From positions 1 through 52,500 of the forward strand of contig NZ_JBBMFK010000028.1 of NCBI RefSeq assembly GCF_040096055.1: DNA of 52,500 bases, read 5' to 3'. This stretch comes from Pseudoflavonifractor intestinihominis (GTDB lineage Bacteria > Bacillota > Clostridia > Oscillospirales > Oscillospiraceae). Of the stretch, positions 30,922 through 40,380 are shown one piece after another; position 1 is the stretch's first letter; each line of letters starts with the position of its first letter. A program made the position numbers and the translations under genes. The notes under the pieces were generated by a model that worked only from the letters and a program-made list of their open reading frames with translations, had not been told where the DNA came from and did no database searches.

Positions 30922-33900
30922 TCAGCCCGCATTCTCAGCATCCCCAGTGTCTTCCACACTGCCGGTCTCGCCAGTCTCGCTGGTGCTGCCGGTCTCGTCG
31001 GTCTTGCCGGTTTCACCGGTAGAGACGGTCTCTTCGGTCTCGCTGGTCTCACCAGCGGCGCCGGTCTCGTCGGTGACATTGGCCTCGCCGTTGTCGCTGT
31101 CGTCGCCGGTATCCGGCTCAGTGGCAGTACTGGTGCTGCCGATGGCAATGCCCTTGATCTCCAGCACGTCGCCCACGCAGTCGATGGGGATGATGGTCTC
31201 GCCGTCCAGGCTGATGGAGTACAGGCAGTTCTTGCCGTCGCTGAAGATGAACGTGCCGGTGAAGGGGTTGTAGTCCATCTCACAGACGTTGTTGGCAGTG
31301 TCCACACCCAGGTGCCGCTTCACGTAGTGGTACTTCATGCCGGAGGCGTTGAAGTCCACCACCATGAGGGAGGTGAAGGCACCCTCGGCAACGGTGTTCT
31401 CACGCACCACCACGTACAGGGTGCCGTCCACCACAGTCAGAGCCTGAGGCGTGTCAGGCAGGAGCTGCTCGGCGGTGTACAGCAGAGGATCCGTGCCCAG
31501 GTTGGACAGGGCATACTGCTCGATGTAGTTGCCGGAGGTCACGTACAGGATGTCGTTCACATCATCATAGGCCATATCGGAGTAGTTCACGATGCTGGTG
31601 ATGATGCAGCCCAGGAAGGTGTTCATGCCGGTGTTCAGGTCATAGCGGTAGATGCAGGGGAACTGATAGTCGGGGTCCTCCACCATGTAGTACATGGTGT
31701 CGCCGCTGATGTCCATGCCCACCACGTTGCCGTTGACGGTGCTGTCCACCACGGTGTACTCATAGGGAGCCTCGGGATCGAAGGAGATGAGGCCCTCGGA
31801 GGGGGTCACGGTGTAGGCCACGGAGCCGCTGGTGGCGGCCGCCACGGTCACCTGGCAGGTGTCGCTCAGATCGCCCTGAGTGGCGGTGATGGTGACAACG
31901 CCGGGCGCGACGCCGGTCACCATGCCGTTCTCGTCCACCGTGGCGATCTGATCGTCGCTGGTGCTCCACGCAACGGTCTGGTCCACGCCGGAGGGCTTGA
32001 CCTCAGCGCGCAGCTGAGTCTGGCCGTTGACGACGCAGGCGGCGTAGTCCTTGTTGATCTCAACCGCAATGGCCTCGCTCTCGGGCAGCTCGCTGGCATC
32101 GGGCACCGCGCACAGCAGGCCCATGAACAGCATGCCCACCTTGGCCTGGTCTCTGATCACCAGAGCCATCTTGCCCAGGTTGGTCACAGCGGCGTTGTCG
32201 CCCAGCTGGATCATCACCAGGCCGTAGGAGGCGTTGTCGTAGTAGCCGTAAGGAGTGAGCTCCTTGCCGGTGGCCGCCAGGTACAGGCGGTTGGTGGCGG
32301 CGTCATAGGTCATCTGAGGCCGGTAGGAACCCATGTAGGGGTCGGCGCAGATGTACATGGACGCCAGGCTGTCGGTGTACTCGGTCATCTCGGTGCACGC
32401 GCCGGTGGCGGTGTCGATGGTGACCAGCTTGGTGGGGATGGTCGTGTCGTCGCTGAAGACCATGCCGCCGATGCCGTACAGGGTGCCGTTGTTGTCAGCG
32501 GCCAGGGCAAAGACGGGAGCGTCCAGCTGGGCGACCTCGGTCAGCTCGCCGTTGCTCAGATCCACGGTGCACAGCTTGCCACAGACCAAATCGTAGTTGC
32601 CGGTCTGGCTGTTGTAGGCCTGCGTGGCCGGGGTGACAGCGTACATGGTATTGGTGGTGTAGTCGTAGGCCATGGCGCTGACCACATCGCTGACGGTGCC
32701 CAGGGTGGTGAACTGGTTGTGGTCCTCGGCGTTGATGCGCAGGAAGTTGCCCACAGAGTCGTAGACATAGTAGTCGCCGTCGAAGTAGGCGCCGGTGCGC
32801 ATGCTGTAGACGCCGATCTTGCTGTCGGCCAGCTCGATGGAGGAAGGCGCATAGTCGTTGACGTTCAGCCAGAAGTCGAAGTAGCCGCTGCCGCCCTGGT
32901 CGGAGACCACGAAGGCGTCCAGATTACCAGCGGAGGGGAGCACGGTCACGTCGATGGTGTCGGTGAAGCCCTCCAGCTCCACGGTGATGGTGGCGGTGCC
33001 GGGCTGCTTGCAGGTGATCATACCGAACTTGTCCACGGAGGCCACGTCGGGGTTGCTGGACTCCCAAGTACGGGTCTGGACCGTGGGATGGAGAGGCTCG
33101 GTCTGGGTCTTCAGCTGGACCTGAGCGCCCGCCAGGTTGGTGATGCTGTCGCCGTTGGTGATGGAGATGCCCTCCACGGGGATGGTCTTGGCCTCCAGCT
33201 CGTCATCGGGGATGGTGAAGATGACGACCTGCTCCACGCCGTACTTGCTGGCCACATCGCCGATGTCAGTGACCTGGGCGGTGTAGGTGCCAGGCTCCCA
33301 CTCGTTCTCCTGGAGAACCACCAGGTTCAGGGGGTTGTTGCCGGAGTCCATGCTGGGGTTCCAGTAGATGTTGCCGGTGTTGTAGTCGTAGCCCATGGCA
33401 GCGTAGTACCAGTACTCCTGGCCGTTGCCCTGGTAGACGCAGCTGAGCGCACCGGTGTCGGGGTTGACCGTGTAGAGCTTGCCGTCCATGTCGGCGCAGA
33501 GGATGATGGTGTCATCGCCCTTGCAGATGACGGTCATGGCGGTCATCAGGGTGTTGAAGTTTCCGTCGGGATCATAGAACTCCACCAGGGGATCCACGGA
33601 GCCGGTGCTCCGGTCCACGATGCACAGGCCGTTGTGGGTGAGGTCCACGCCGTAGAGCCGACCGGTGTTGTAGTCGAAGCCCAGGTTGCCCACTTCGATG
33701 TCCAGGGTGTTGCCCACCTTCTCGGGCTCGCCGAAGACGGTCTCAGCGGGGGTGGCGCCCTTGGTCACCTGGGTCTTGTAGAGGGAGGTGCCGGAGTAGA
33801 TCAAGTTGTCCTCGGTCCACTGCTCCATGGTGACGGTGTAGACATAGCCGTCATAGTAGGCGCCGCCCTGCCACAGAGCGGGGCTGGTGACGACCTCGCC

Positions 33901-36900
33901 GTCGCTGATGACGCTGGTGGTGGGAGCGGACAGATGGGTGATGGTGTTGGGCGTCTGATCGCTGTAGGTCACCCACTTGAACTGGTTGGCGTTGTTGTTG
34001 TCGTCGGTGACAATGTAGCCGAAGATCTCGTCGCTGGAGGCAACCACGTGGACAGTGGAGGTAACAGTGGTGTCAACCAGGTTGCCCTCCCAGTCATAGA
34101 TCTGGGTGGTGGCGGAGATGGTGGTGTCGCCCGCGGACAGGGCGGTCACATAGCCGCTGGCGGAAACCGTGGCCACGTCCTTGTTGCTGCTGTCCCAGGT
34201 GATCGGGTGGGTCTGAGCGTTCCAGGGCGTCCACTGAGCCTCCATGCGCATGCTGCGGCCCTCCAACAGCCAGGTCTCATAGGGGCTCAGGCTGACATTG
34301 GTGGCCTTGGCGTCGGTGAAGTTGATGAGGTCGGACTCCATGTCGGTGGGGATGAACAGAGCGGAGGCGGCGGTGGGACCGTAGGTACCCAGCTCGGTCA
34401 TCTCGCCGGTGGCGGGGTCGATGGTGTAGACGTAGCAGACGTCGATGTAGGTGCCGCCGGTAGGCGTCTGGCTGTGGGCGACCCAGTAGATCAGGTCCTG
34501 CTCGTGGTCAAAGCACATGGACTGGACCACGTTCAGGCCGGTGTAGTTGGGCTTGCCGCTGAACTCGGTCAGCGCACGCACCTCGGTACACTCGCCGGTG
34601 GCCTTGTCGATCTTGTAGAAGATGGCGTCGGTGGAGATGCCGTAGAGCTGGCCGTTGTCGTCGCAGGCCAGGGTCACGATCTCCTGGCCGTCGTTCAGGC
34701 CGGTGAGCTCCGCGATGGTGCTGGCGCTGAAATAGCCGTTGGTGTAGAAGTCCAGACGGTACAGGCCGTTGATGCCGTCGTCCTTGGTGTCGCCGTCGGT
34801 GTCGCCGGCATAGGTCCAGCCCACCGCGTACAGGCGGTCAACGGAGACATAGTCGCCGTCGTCCTGACCCACATAGTCCAGGGCCATGTCGTAGTAGGTC
34901 ACGAAGCCGGGCTGGCCCTCGCTCTTGGAGCTCTTCTCGATGGTGTAGGTCTCCCAGTAGGAGCTGTAGGGCGTCAGCAGGACCAGGTCGCCGTTGTTGC
35001 GCTGGGCCACGATGCGGCCGTTGACGTACTCGGCGGAGAAGTAAGTGGTGGTCTCGCCGGTCTCGTTGCGCAGGTCGGTAAGGTCGTTCTTGTCAATGCT
35101 GAACCAGCCCTGCTCCAGGGTGGACAGGCCGGAGGCCTCGCTGCCGTACAGGCGGCCGGAATCCAGCGCTTTGGGCGCGGGCTTCTTGCCGGCGTACTCG
35201 CCCAGCTCCAGGGACACACTCAGCTCCAGCTCGTTGCAGGCGTAGTCCGCCAGCACGATGGTGAAGTCGGGGCCGAAGCCGGTGATGTTGCAGGTCTCGG
35301 TGACAGACTCGCCGGGCTCGTTGGCCACTTCGTAGCGGCCCAGCAGGTTGTTGTCCTCGTCCACAAAGAGGACGGCGGCCAGGTTGGTGTTGTCCTGCAT
35401 CTCCAGGGTCAGGGAGATCTCGCCGGTCTCCTTGTTGATGTTGACCGCATCCTGCAGGCTGTCGCTGTTGAGGATCTGAGGCTTGACGGAATCCAGGGTG
35501 ACGGGGAAGGACCAGGTGTCGTCCACGATGTCGTCGCCGTCGTCCAGCCAGGCGTTCACGGTGTAGATCGCCTTGGTGCCGTCGGGCAGCTGATTGCCGT
35601 CGGCATCCAGGCCGCGCCAGACATAGTTCTCCGTCTCGTCGGCGTTATAGATGTAGAAGGGGAAGATGAACGCGTAGGTGGAGTTGTAGTAACTCTTGGT
35701 GGCGTAATCTGTCTCGAAATTGAAGTACTGCTTGCTGCTGTCGGTGCTGTCCGTGACGGTGAAGCTGAGCTTCTTGGCGTTACGGAGCATACCGAAGTCC
35801 AGCTCAGCCAGAGGATTGGCGTAGGAGAAGGTGTTGTACTCCTCGCCGGTGCGGCTGCTGCTGCGGATGTAGGGGTTGGTGCCCAGCACGGTCTGGTTGA
35901 AGGTGTACACGGTGCGGCCGTACAGGCTGGGATTGTCCACGTCGTCAAAGACAGGAGCGGCGGACCAGTCGCCGTAGAAGCCCAGGAAAGGCATGTTCAG
36001 ATCCACGCCCTCGGCGTCCTGATTATAGAGGTAGACAAAGCCCTCCACATAGATGCCGTTGGGGAACTGGTTCATGTACGCCTTGTCCGCGTCGGTGAGG
36101 ACGATGTGGGCGGTCAGGTTCACGGTCTTGCCGGCGGGAACCAGAATCTTGCCAGCGCACAGGTCGGTCAGCGCAGAGACGTCTTTCTCGTCCACCACAC
36201 CGTCGCTGGTGACGTCCAGGTTGCCATAGCAGGGGTTGGTGTCGGGAATGGCCTCCACGCCTTCCACATGGCGCAGGAGCATCCGGGCGTCGGCGGTGGT
36301 GACCTTGCCGTCGCCGTTGAAGTCGTAGTCCAGGTAGTCGGCGTTGTTGGCGGTCACAGTCACCTTGGAGGCCAGGCCGTAAGCGGTGTTGGCGATGTAC
36401 TCGTCATAGGCAATGGTCTCGGTGAGCACATCGGAGCCCACGGTGTAGGTCTGGGCCTCATCGGAGATGTTGGTTACGGTGAAGGGGAAGGAGTAGACGC
36501 CGGTCTTTTCGGGATCGTCGCCGAACTCGCCCTTGGGCCGGTTCTCGCTGTTGCTGGTGCTGGCCAGATAGGCCTCAGTGCTGGTGGACTCCACCAGATT
36601 GGCCAGGCCGGCGCCCTGAGCACGGGGAGAGACAGGCAGGTCGTTGAGGGTAATGGGATCGGCGGTGCTCATCAGCAGCTGGGCCTCCAGCACGCGCAGG
36701 TCCTTCTTGGACATGTCGGGATACTTTTTCTCCAGATACTGCCGCAGCACTGCCACAGCGCCGGAGATCTGGGGGGTGGCCATGGAGGTACCGCTCATGT
36801 AGCCATAGCCGGAGGAGACGTACTCGGGATCACGGGTGGAGTAGATGTTGCCGCCCACGCCAGCGATCTCGGGCTTGAGCTTCAGGTCAGGGGTGGGGCC

Positions 36901-38718
36901 CCAGGAGGAGAAGTCGCTGATGGTCTTGGGCAGCTGGAAGGACATGGACTCGCCGGAGATGGTCAGGGTGCCCTCTCCCATCTCAGCCAGGTAGGCGCCG
37001 TCCGTATTGGAGATGGACACGCAGGGGATGAAGTCGCTGCCGGTGTTGATGCCCATGTTCAGGGCGCCGGCCACGTTGTTGTAGATGATCAGGGCCACCG
37101 CGCCGGCGTCCTGAGCATTCTGCTGCTTGTCGGTGAAGGCCACGCCGCCGCCGCGGGAGACCACGGCGATCTTGCCCTCAGCCGCGGCAAACTCCTCGGC
37201 GCTCTCGCCGAAGCCGTCGATGACCACAAAGTCGTAGTCGGCCTGGCCGCTGGTGTTCAGCAGGCGCGCCAGCGTGTTGGGGTTGCCGTTGTCGGTGTAG
37301 CCGATGTTCTTGTCGCCAACGGTGAAGTACATCATGGTGTTCTTGTCGTTGTCCACAGAGGCGACAGAGAGGGCGGCGGAGAAGGTACCAGGAGAACCGG
37401 TCAGGCCGTTATCGGGGTCGGTGATCTTGGACATGTTGTAGCCGTGGAGGTTCTGGAGGGCGCTGTTGGTGTCGTTGCCGGAGGCGATGACCACCTGCAC
37501 GCCGGCCTCCTCCAGGGCGGTGAGGATGGCGGTCATGTCGGCGTCAGCGTCGGTAAAGCCGGCGGCGGAGCCCAGAGACAGGTTGGCCGCGTCCACATCC
37601 AGATACACGCAGTCCTCCAGGCCGGCCATGACCACGTCCCAGCCGGCGCCGTCGCCGCCGAAGACCTTCATGACCAGCAGCTGGGCCTCGGGCGCCACGC
37701 CCACCACGTCGGAGCCGGTGCCCGACTCGATCTTGTTGGCGGCGGCAATACCGGCCACGTGGGTGCCGTGGTCGCTGCCGGTGCCGTTGTGGGAGGCATC
37801 CAGATTCCCGTCGTTGTAGTTATAGGCGAAGGGGATCTTGGTGTTGCGGTAAGTAAGGGCCGGGTTGCCATTGCCCTGGGAGGCGTTCAGATCGTTCCAC
37901 ACGGACTGCAGCTCCGCAACGGTCAGGGGATCGTCCAGCTGGTCATCGCTCAGCGGGGCAAAGTTGGGGCTGTCCATGTAAATGCCGGTATCCAGGATGG
38001 CGATCCGCATGCCCTTGCCGGTGTAGCCGGACTCATTGAGGATATTGGAGCCGATCATGGTAGTGGCATTGGTGGTCATGGGAGACAGGCTCTCCTGATC
38101 CTCGGGCACCTGGAACATGGGCGCCACATAGACCAGGGACACCTGGGGCATCTGAGCGATCTCGCTCTTGTTGCCATAGGCGGTGGTCACGGAGAGGCCT
38201 GTGGTGGTGGCAGTGTAAGTATAGCCGATGGAGAAGCCCTCCTCGTCGCCATAGGCGGCGGTGAGTTCGTCGATGAAGTCGTCCAGGACGGCCTCCTGCT
38301 CCTCACGGTAGGACTCCACTTCGCTGGTCCCCTCGGAGATCTCCTCCACGGAGAAGCCGGCGTCCAGCAGGGAGTCCTGCTTCAGGTTGACCACGAAGGT
38401 GACCAGGTCGTCCGCCTCGGGCTCCTGCGTCTTGGCGGGGCTCTCCCCGTCCACGTCCAGACCCACGGTATTCGCGTCGTTGTCCACCTCTTCGGCGGTC
38501 ACGTTCACGTCGTCCTGGGCGTTGTCCTCGCTGAGGGTATCCACCTGCGCGGTGTCACTGTCCTCGGCGACGCCGGCCAGAGACAGGGGACCCACGGAGT
38601 CGTCGGTGACCGCTTCTCTGGATGCAGCAAAGCTGATATCCTGCGCCATGGCGGACATGGGCAGCGTACTGCACGTCATGACCAGCGCCAGCAGTAAGGC
38701 TGGGATTCTTTTCTTCAT
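30922..38718 (-). CDS. Giant secreted subtilisin-like protease with internal dockerin and Big2 domains
   Basis: 2598 residues. Signal peptide (1-25, ending AMA), an acidic propeptide to about 215, then a peptidase S8 domain with Asp243 (AILDTG), His317 (DHGTHVAG), oxyanion Asn415 (ASGND) and Ser645 (MSGTSMATP). A PA-type insertion (about 465-590) lies between His and Ser. A dockerin with two calcium repeats (DYDFNGDGKVTTADARMLL and NLDVTSDGVVDEKDVSAL) occupies about 797-855. Big2 domains lie near 1465-1540, 1845-1925 and 2215-2300, separated by repeats that read like beta-propeller blades. The tail is low-complexity Thr/Glu/Gly (SETGETG repeats) with no LPxTG or SLH signal. So attachment probably comes from the cohesin-like protein 22 nt upstream. 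The ATG at 38718 follows AGGCAGGTAGAG. Confidence 0.9.
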   Translation of the reverse strand: MKKRIPALLLALVMTCSTLPMSAMAQDISFAASREAVTDDSVGPLSLAGVAEDSDTAQVDTLSEDNAQDDVNVTAEEVDNDANTVGLDVDGESPAKTQEPEADDLVTFVVNLKQDSLLDAGFSVEEISEGTSEVESYREEQEAVLDDFIDELTAAYGDEEGFSIGYTYTATTTGLSVTTAYGNKSEIAQMPQVSLVYVAPMFQVPEDQESLSPMTTNATTMIGSNILNESGYTGKGMRIAILDTGIYMDSPNFAPLSDDQLDDPLTVAELQSVWNDLNASQGNGNPALTYRNTKIPFAYNYNDGNLDASHNGTGSDHGTHVAGIAAANKIESGTGSDVVGVAPEAQLLVMKVFGGDGAGWDVVMAGLEDCVYLDVDAANLSLGSAAGFTDADADMTAILTALEEAGVQVVIASGNDTNSALQNLHGYNMSKITDPDNGLTGSPGTFSAALSVASVDNDKNTMMYFTVGDKNIGYTDNGNPNTLARLLNTSGQADYDFVVIDGFGESAEEFAAAEGKIAVVSRGGGVAFTDKQQNAQDAGAVALIIYNNVAGALNMGINTGSDFIPCVSISNTDGAYLAEMGEGTLTISGESMSFQLPKTISDFSSWGPTPDLKLKPEIAGVGGNIYSTRDPEYVSSGYGYMSGTSMATPQISGAVAVLRQYLEKKYPDMSKKDLRVLEAQLLMSTADPITLNDLPVSPRAQGAGLANLVESTSTEAYLASTSNSENRPKGEFGDDPEKTGVYSFPFTVTNISDEAQTYTVGSDVLTETIAYDEYIANTAYGLASKVTVTANNADYLDYDFNGDGKVTTADARMLLRHVEGVEAIPDTNPCYGNLDVTSDGVVDEKDVSALTDLCAGKILVPAGKTVNLTAHIVLTDADKAYMNQFPNGIYVEGFVYLYNQDAEGVDLNMPFLGFYGDWSAAPVFDDVDNPSLYGRTVYTFNQTVLGTNPYIRSSSRTGEEYNTFSYANPLAELDFGMLRNAKKLSFTVTDSTDSSKQYFNFETDYATKSYYNSTYAFIFPFYIYNADETENYVWRGLDADGNQLPDGTKAIYTVNAWLDDGDDIVDDTWSFPVTLDSVKPQILNSDSLQDAVNINKETGEISLTLEMQDNTNLAAVLFVDEDNNLLGRYEVANEPGESVTETCNITGFGPDFTIVLADYACNELELSVSLELGEYAGKKPAPKALDSGRLYGSEASGLSTLEQGWFSIDKNDLTDLRNETGETTTYFSAEYVNGRIVAQRNNGDLVLLTPYSSYWETYTIEKSSKSEGQPGFVTYYDMALDYVGQDDGDYVSVDRLYAVGWTYAGDTDGDTKDDGINGLYRLDFYTNGYFSASTIAELTGLNDGQEIVTLACDDNGQLYGISTDAIFYKIDKATGECTEVRALTEFSGKPNYTGLNVVQSMCFDHEQDLIYWVAHSQTPTGGTYIDVCYVYTIDPATGEMTELGTYGPTAASALFIPTDMESDLINFTDAKATNVSLSPYETWLLEGRSMRMEAQWTPWNAQTHPITWDSSNKDVATVSASGYVTALSAGDTTISATTQIYDWEGNLVDTTVTSTVHVVASSDEIFGYIVTDDNNNANQFKWVTYSDQTPNTITHLSAPTTSVISDGEVVTSPALWQGGAYYDGYVYTVTMEQWTEDNLIYSGTSLYKTQVTKGATPAETVFGEPEKVGNTLDIEVGNLGFDYNTGRLYGVDLTHNGLCIVDRSTGSVDPLVEFYDPDGNFNTLMTAMTVICKGDDTIILCADMDGKLYTVNPDTGALSCVYQGNGQEYWYYAAMGYDYNTGNIYWNPSMDSGNNPLNLVVLQENEWEPGTYTAQVTDIGDVASKYGVEQVVIFTIPDDELEAKTIPVEGISITNGDSITNLAGAQVQLKTQTEPLHPTVQTRTWESSNPDVASVDKFGMITCKQPGTATITVELEGFTDTIDVTVLPSAGNLDAFVVSDQGGSGYFDFWLNVNDYAPSSIELADSKIGVYSMRTGAYFDGDYYVYDSVGNFLRINAEDHNQFTTLGTVSDVVSAMAYDYTTNTMYAVTPATQAYNSQTGNYDLVCGKLCTVDLSNGELTEVAQLDAPVFALAADNNGTLYGIGGMVFSDDTTIPTKLVTIDTATGACTEMTEYTDSLASMYICADPYMGSYRPQMTYDAATNRLYLAATGKELTPYGYYDNASYGLVMIQLGDNAAVTNLGKMALVIRDQAKVGMLFMGLLCAVPDASELPESEAIAVEINKDYAACVVNGQTQLRAEVKPSGVDQTVAWSTSDDQIATVDENGMVTGVAPGVVTITATQGDLSDTCQVTVAAATSGSVAYTVTPSEGLISFDPEAPYEYTVVDSTVNGNVVGMDISGDTMYYMVEDPDYQFPCIYRYDLNTGMNTFLGCIITSIVNYSDMAYDDVNDILYVTSGNYIEQYALSNLGTDPLLYTAEQLLPDTPQALTVVDGTLYVVVRENTVAEGAFTSLMVVDFNASGMKYHYVKRHLGVDTANNVCEMDYNPFTGTFIFSDGKNCLYSISLDGETIIPIDCVGDVLEIKGIAIGSTSTATEPDTGDDSDNGEANVTDETGAAGETSETEETVSTGETGKTDETGSTSETGETGSVEDTGDAENAG

Positions 38719-38740
38719 AATATCGCTCTACCTGCCTTTC

Positions 38741-39913
38741 TTAGCCCTGGTTGGCGGTCACGAGACGCCAGACCATAACGGCGATCTGCTCACGGGTGGC
38801 ATTGTCCGCGGGCTTGAGCTGCGTGGCGCTGGCACCCTTGATGATCTCGGAGCCAACCGCCCACTTCATGGCATCCTGGGCCCAGTCGAACACCTGATCC
38901 GCATCCTGGTACAGCTGGATATTGCCGGACTTGGTGGTGTCATAGCCCACGAGCTCCGCATACCGGTAGAGGAAGGCGGCGATCTCCTGTCTGGTCAGCA
39001 GGCCGTTGGGGTTGAACTCCGTGGCGGACACGCCCTTGGTGATGCCGCTCTCCACAGCCCAGCGCACTGCGTCATAGCAGTAGTCCGTGCTCTTCACGTC
39101 GGTGAAGGGATTGCTGCCGGTCACAGCGGGCGCACCGGACATCCGGTAGAGGATGGTGACGATCATGCCGCGGTTCATGGTCATGGTAGGCGCGAAAGAG
39201 GTGGCGGACACGCCGTTCATGTAGCCGTTCTTCACCATAAAGTCAATGCCCTCATGGTAGATGGAGTCGACGCTCACATCGGTGAAGTTGTGGCTGGGGC
39301 AGTCGGCACCGCCGTCGCACTTGTCGCCGGGCTGGCCGCCGGTGGGCGTGTCGTCGTCAGGAATCTCGGAGTCATCCGAAGGCCATCCGCCGGGCACCGG
39401 GGAATAAAGGTCTCCGATGGCGGTGGACACCTCTGCAGCCAGGGTGTACCCGCCATCACCGGTATTCAGACCGGAGATATAGTCCCCGCCGGCCTCACCG
39501 GCCAGAGAGATGGTGGTCGTACCGCCGGCCACGGAGTTGAAGCAAACCGTGATGAACGCGCCCGCATCCACGGCTTCCGTGCCGGCAAAGGCCAGGGTCA
39601 CCTGGCCGGGCACGTCAGTGTTGACGGAGAGCACCGTTTTGGCCTGCTCGGCCCAGGTGCTGTCCAGCTCGGCGGAGGCGTAGGAGAGCTTGTCCGCGTC
39701 ATACTTGACAGTCAGTCTGCCGTCGGCGACCATGCCGCTGACGAGAGCGTTGATGGCCACCTCCACCTGGCTTCCTTCTTCGTACCAGTCAGCCGTGGTG
39801 AGCTGCACCGCGGGGACCTTCTCGGTCTCCACAGCCATCGCAGGCACACACAGGCAGCTGACGGCCATGACTACCGCAAGCAGACACGTCAGCCATTTTT
39901 TACATCGTTTCAT
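38741..39913 (-). CDS. Cohesin-like domain protein with SLH anchor
   Basis: 390 residues. Signal peptide (1-28, ending AMA), then a domain (about 34-165) with the cohesin pattern: GSQVEVAINA, LTVKYDADKLSYASAELDST, GQVTLAFAG, ITVCFN and GTTTISLAG. An acidic Pro/Gly linker (about 172-206) leads to three SLH repeats (about 208-255, 268-322 and 334-386). The product should sit on the cell wall and offer a docking site. I start at the ATG at 39913 behind AAGGAGGG. An upstream frame adds 9 residues without support. It is first in an operon with the dockerin-bearing protease. Confidence 0.8.
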   Translation of the reverse strand: MKRCKKWLTCLLAVVMAVSCLCVPAMAVETEKVPAVQLTTADWYEEGSQVEVAINALVSGMVADGRLTVKYDADKLSYASAELDSTWAEQAKTVLSVNTDVPGQVTLAFAGTEAVDAGAFITVCFNSVAGGTTTISLAGEAGGDYISGLNTGDGGYTLAAEVSTAIGDLYSPVPGGWPSDDSEIPDDDTPTGGQPGDKCDGGADCPSHNFTDVSVDSIYHEGIDFMVKNGYMNGVSATSFAPTMTMNRGMIVTILYRMSGAPAVTGSNPFTDVKSTDYCYDAVRWAVESGITKGVSATEFNPNGLLTRQEIAAFLYRYAELVGYDTTKSGNIQLYQDADQVFDWAQDAMKWAVGSEIIKGASATQLKPADNATREQIAVMVWRLVTANQG

Positions 39914-40041
39914 TCTTTTCCCTCCTTGTGAATCTTCCAACCCAAAGAAAATATGGATTGCCGCCTACTGCACCTGGTCTCTGCAGCAAAAGGGAGTCCT
40001 CCTTTCCAGGATATTGACTAGCAGGCAATCCCGACCTGTTT

Positions 40042-40070
40042 ACTATAGCAAAATTTTTCCGTACTTTCAA
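40042..40070 (-). promoter_or_regulatory. Sigma-A promoter of the cohesin-protease operon
   Basis: On the minus strand TTGAAA (40070-40065) and TATAGT (40047-40042) are separated by 17 bp. The expected leader is about 120 nt. Confidence 0.7.
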
Positions 40071-40337
40071 GGGCTAACACTCTACCATGCTAGCATATTA
40101 AAAATATTTTTTCGTGTTTTTTCTATATTAAGGAAGTTACACATATATTTTCTATCTTGAATTTTATGTAAAATGCATCATCGTAAAAAGTAGCTTCCAT
40201 ATAAAGTAAACAAATCATATTTTTTCTTTTTTCTTTCAAAGGAATATTCGCCCAGAAATGGAATTGCAACCGTGCGCCGGCGTATTCCAACCGCAATCCG
40301 CCCTTCTCGCTGCCGGGACTGCCGCCTCGACGCAAAA
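40071..40337. other. AT-rich noncoding spacer
   Basis: About 270 bp, mostly AT-rich, between the cohesin operon promoter and the terminator of the MATE pseudogene. I see no gene, repeat or RNA motif in it. Confidence 0.6.
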
Positions 40338-40370
40338 CGCCCCCTGCATCGAAGCTCGATGCAGGGGGCG
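40338..40370 (-). terminator. Intrinsic terminator after the broken MATE gene
   Basis: A perfect 15-bp stem, CGCCCCCTGCATCGA (40338-40352) with TCGATGCAGGGGGCG (40356-40370), followed on the minus strand by TTTTGCG. Confidence 0.8.
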
Positions 40371-40380
40371 TCTCATCCGA

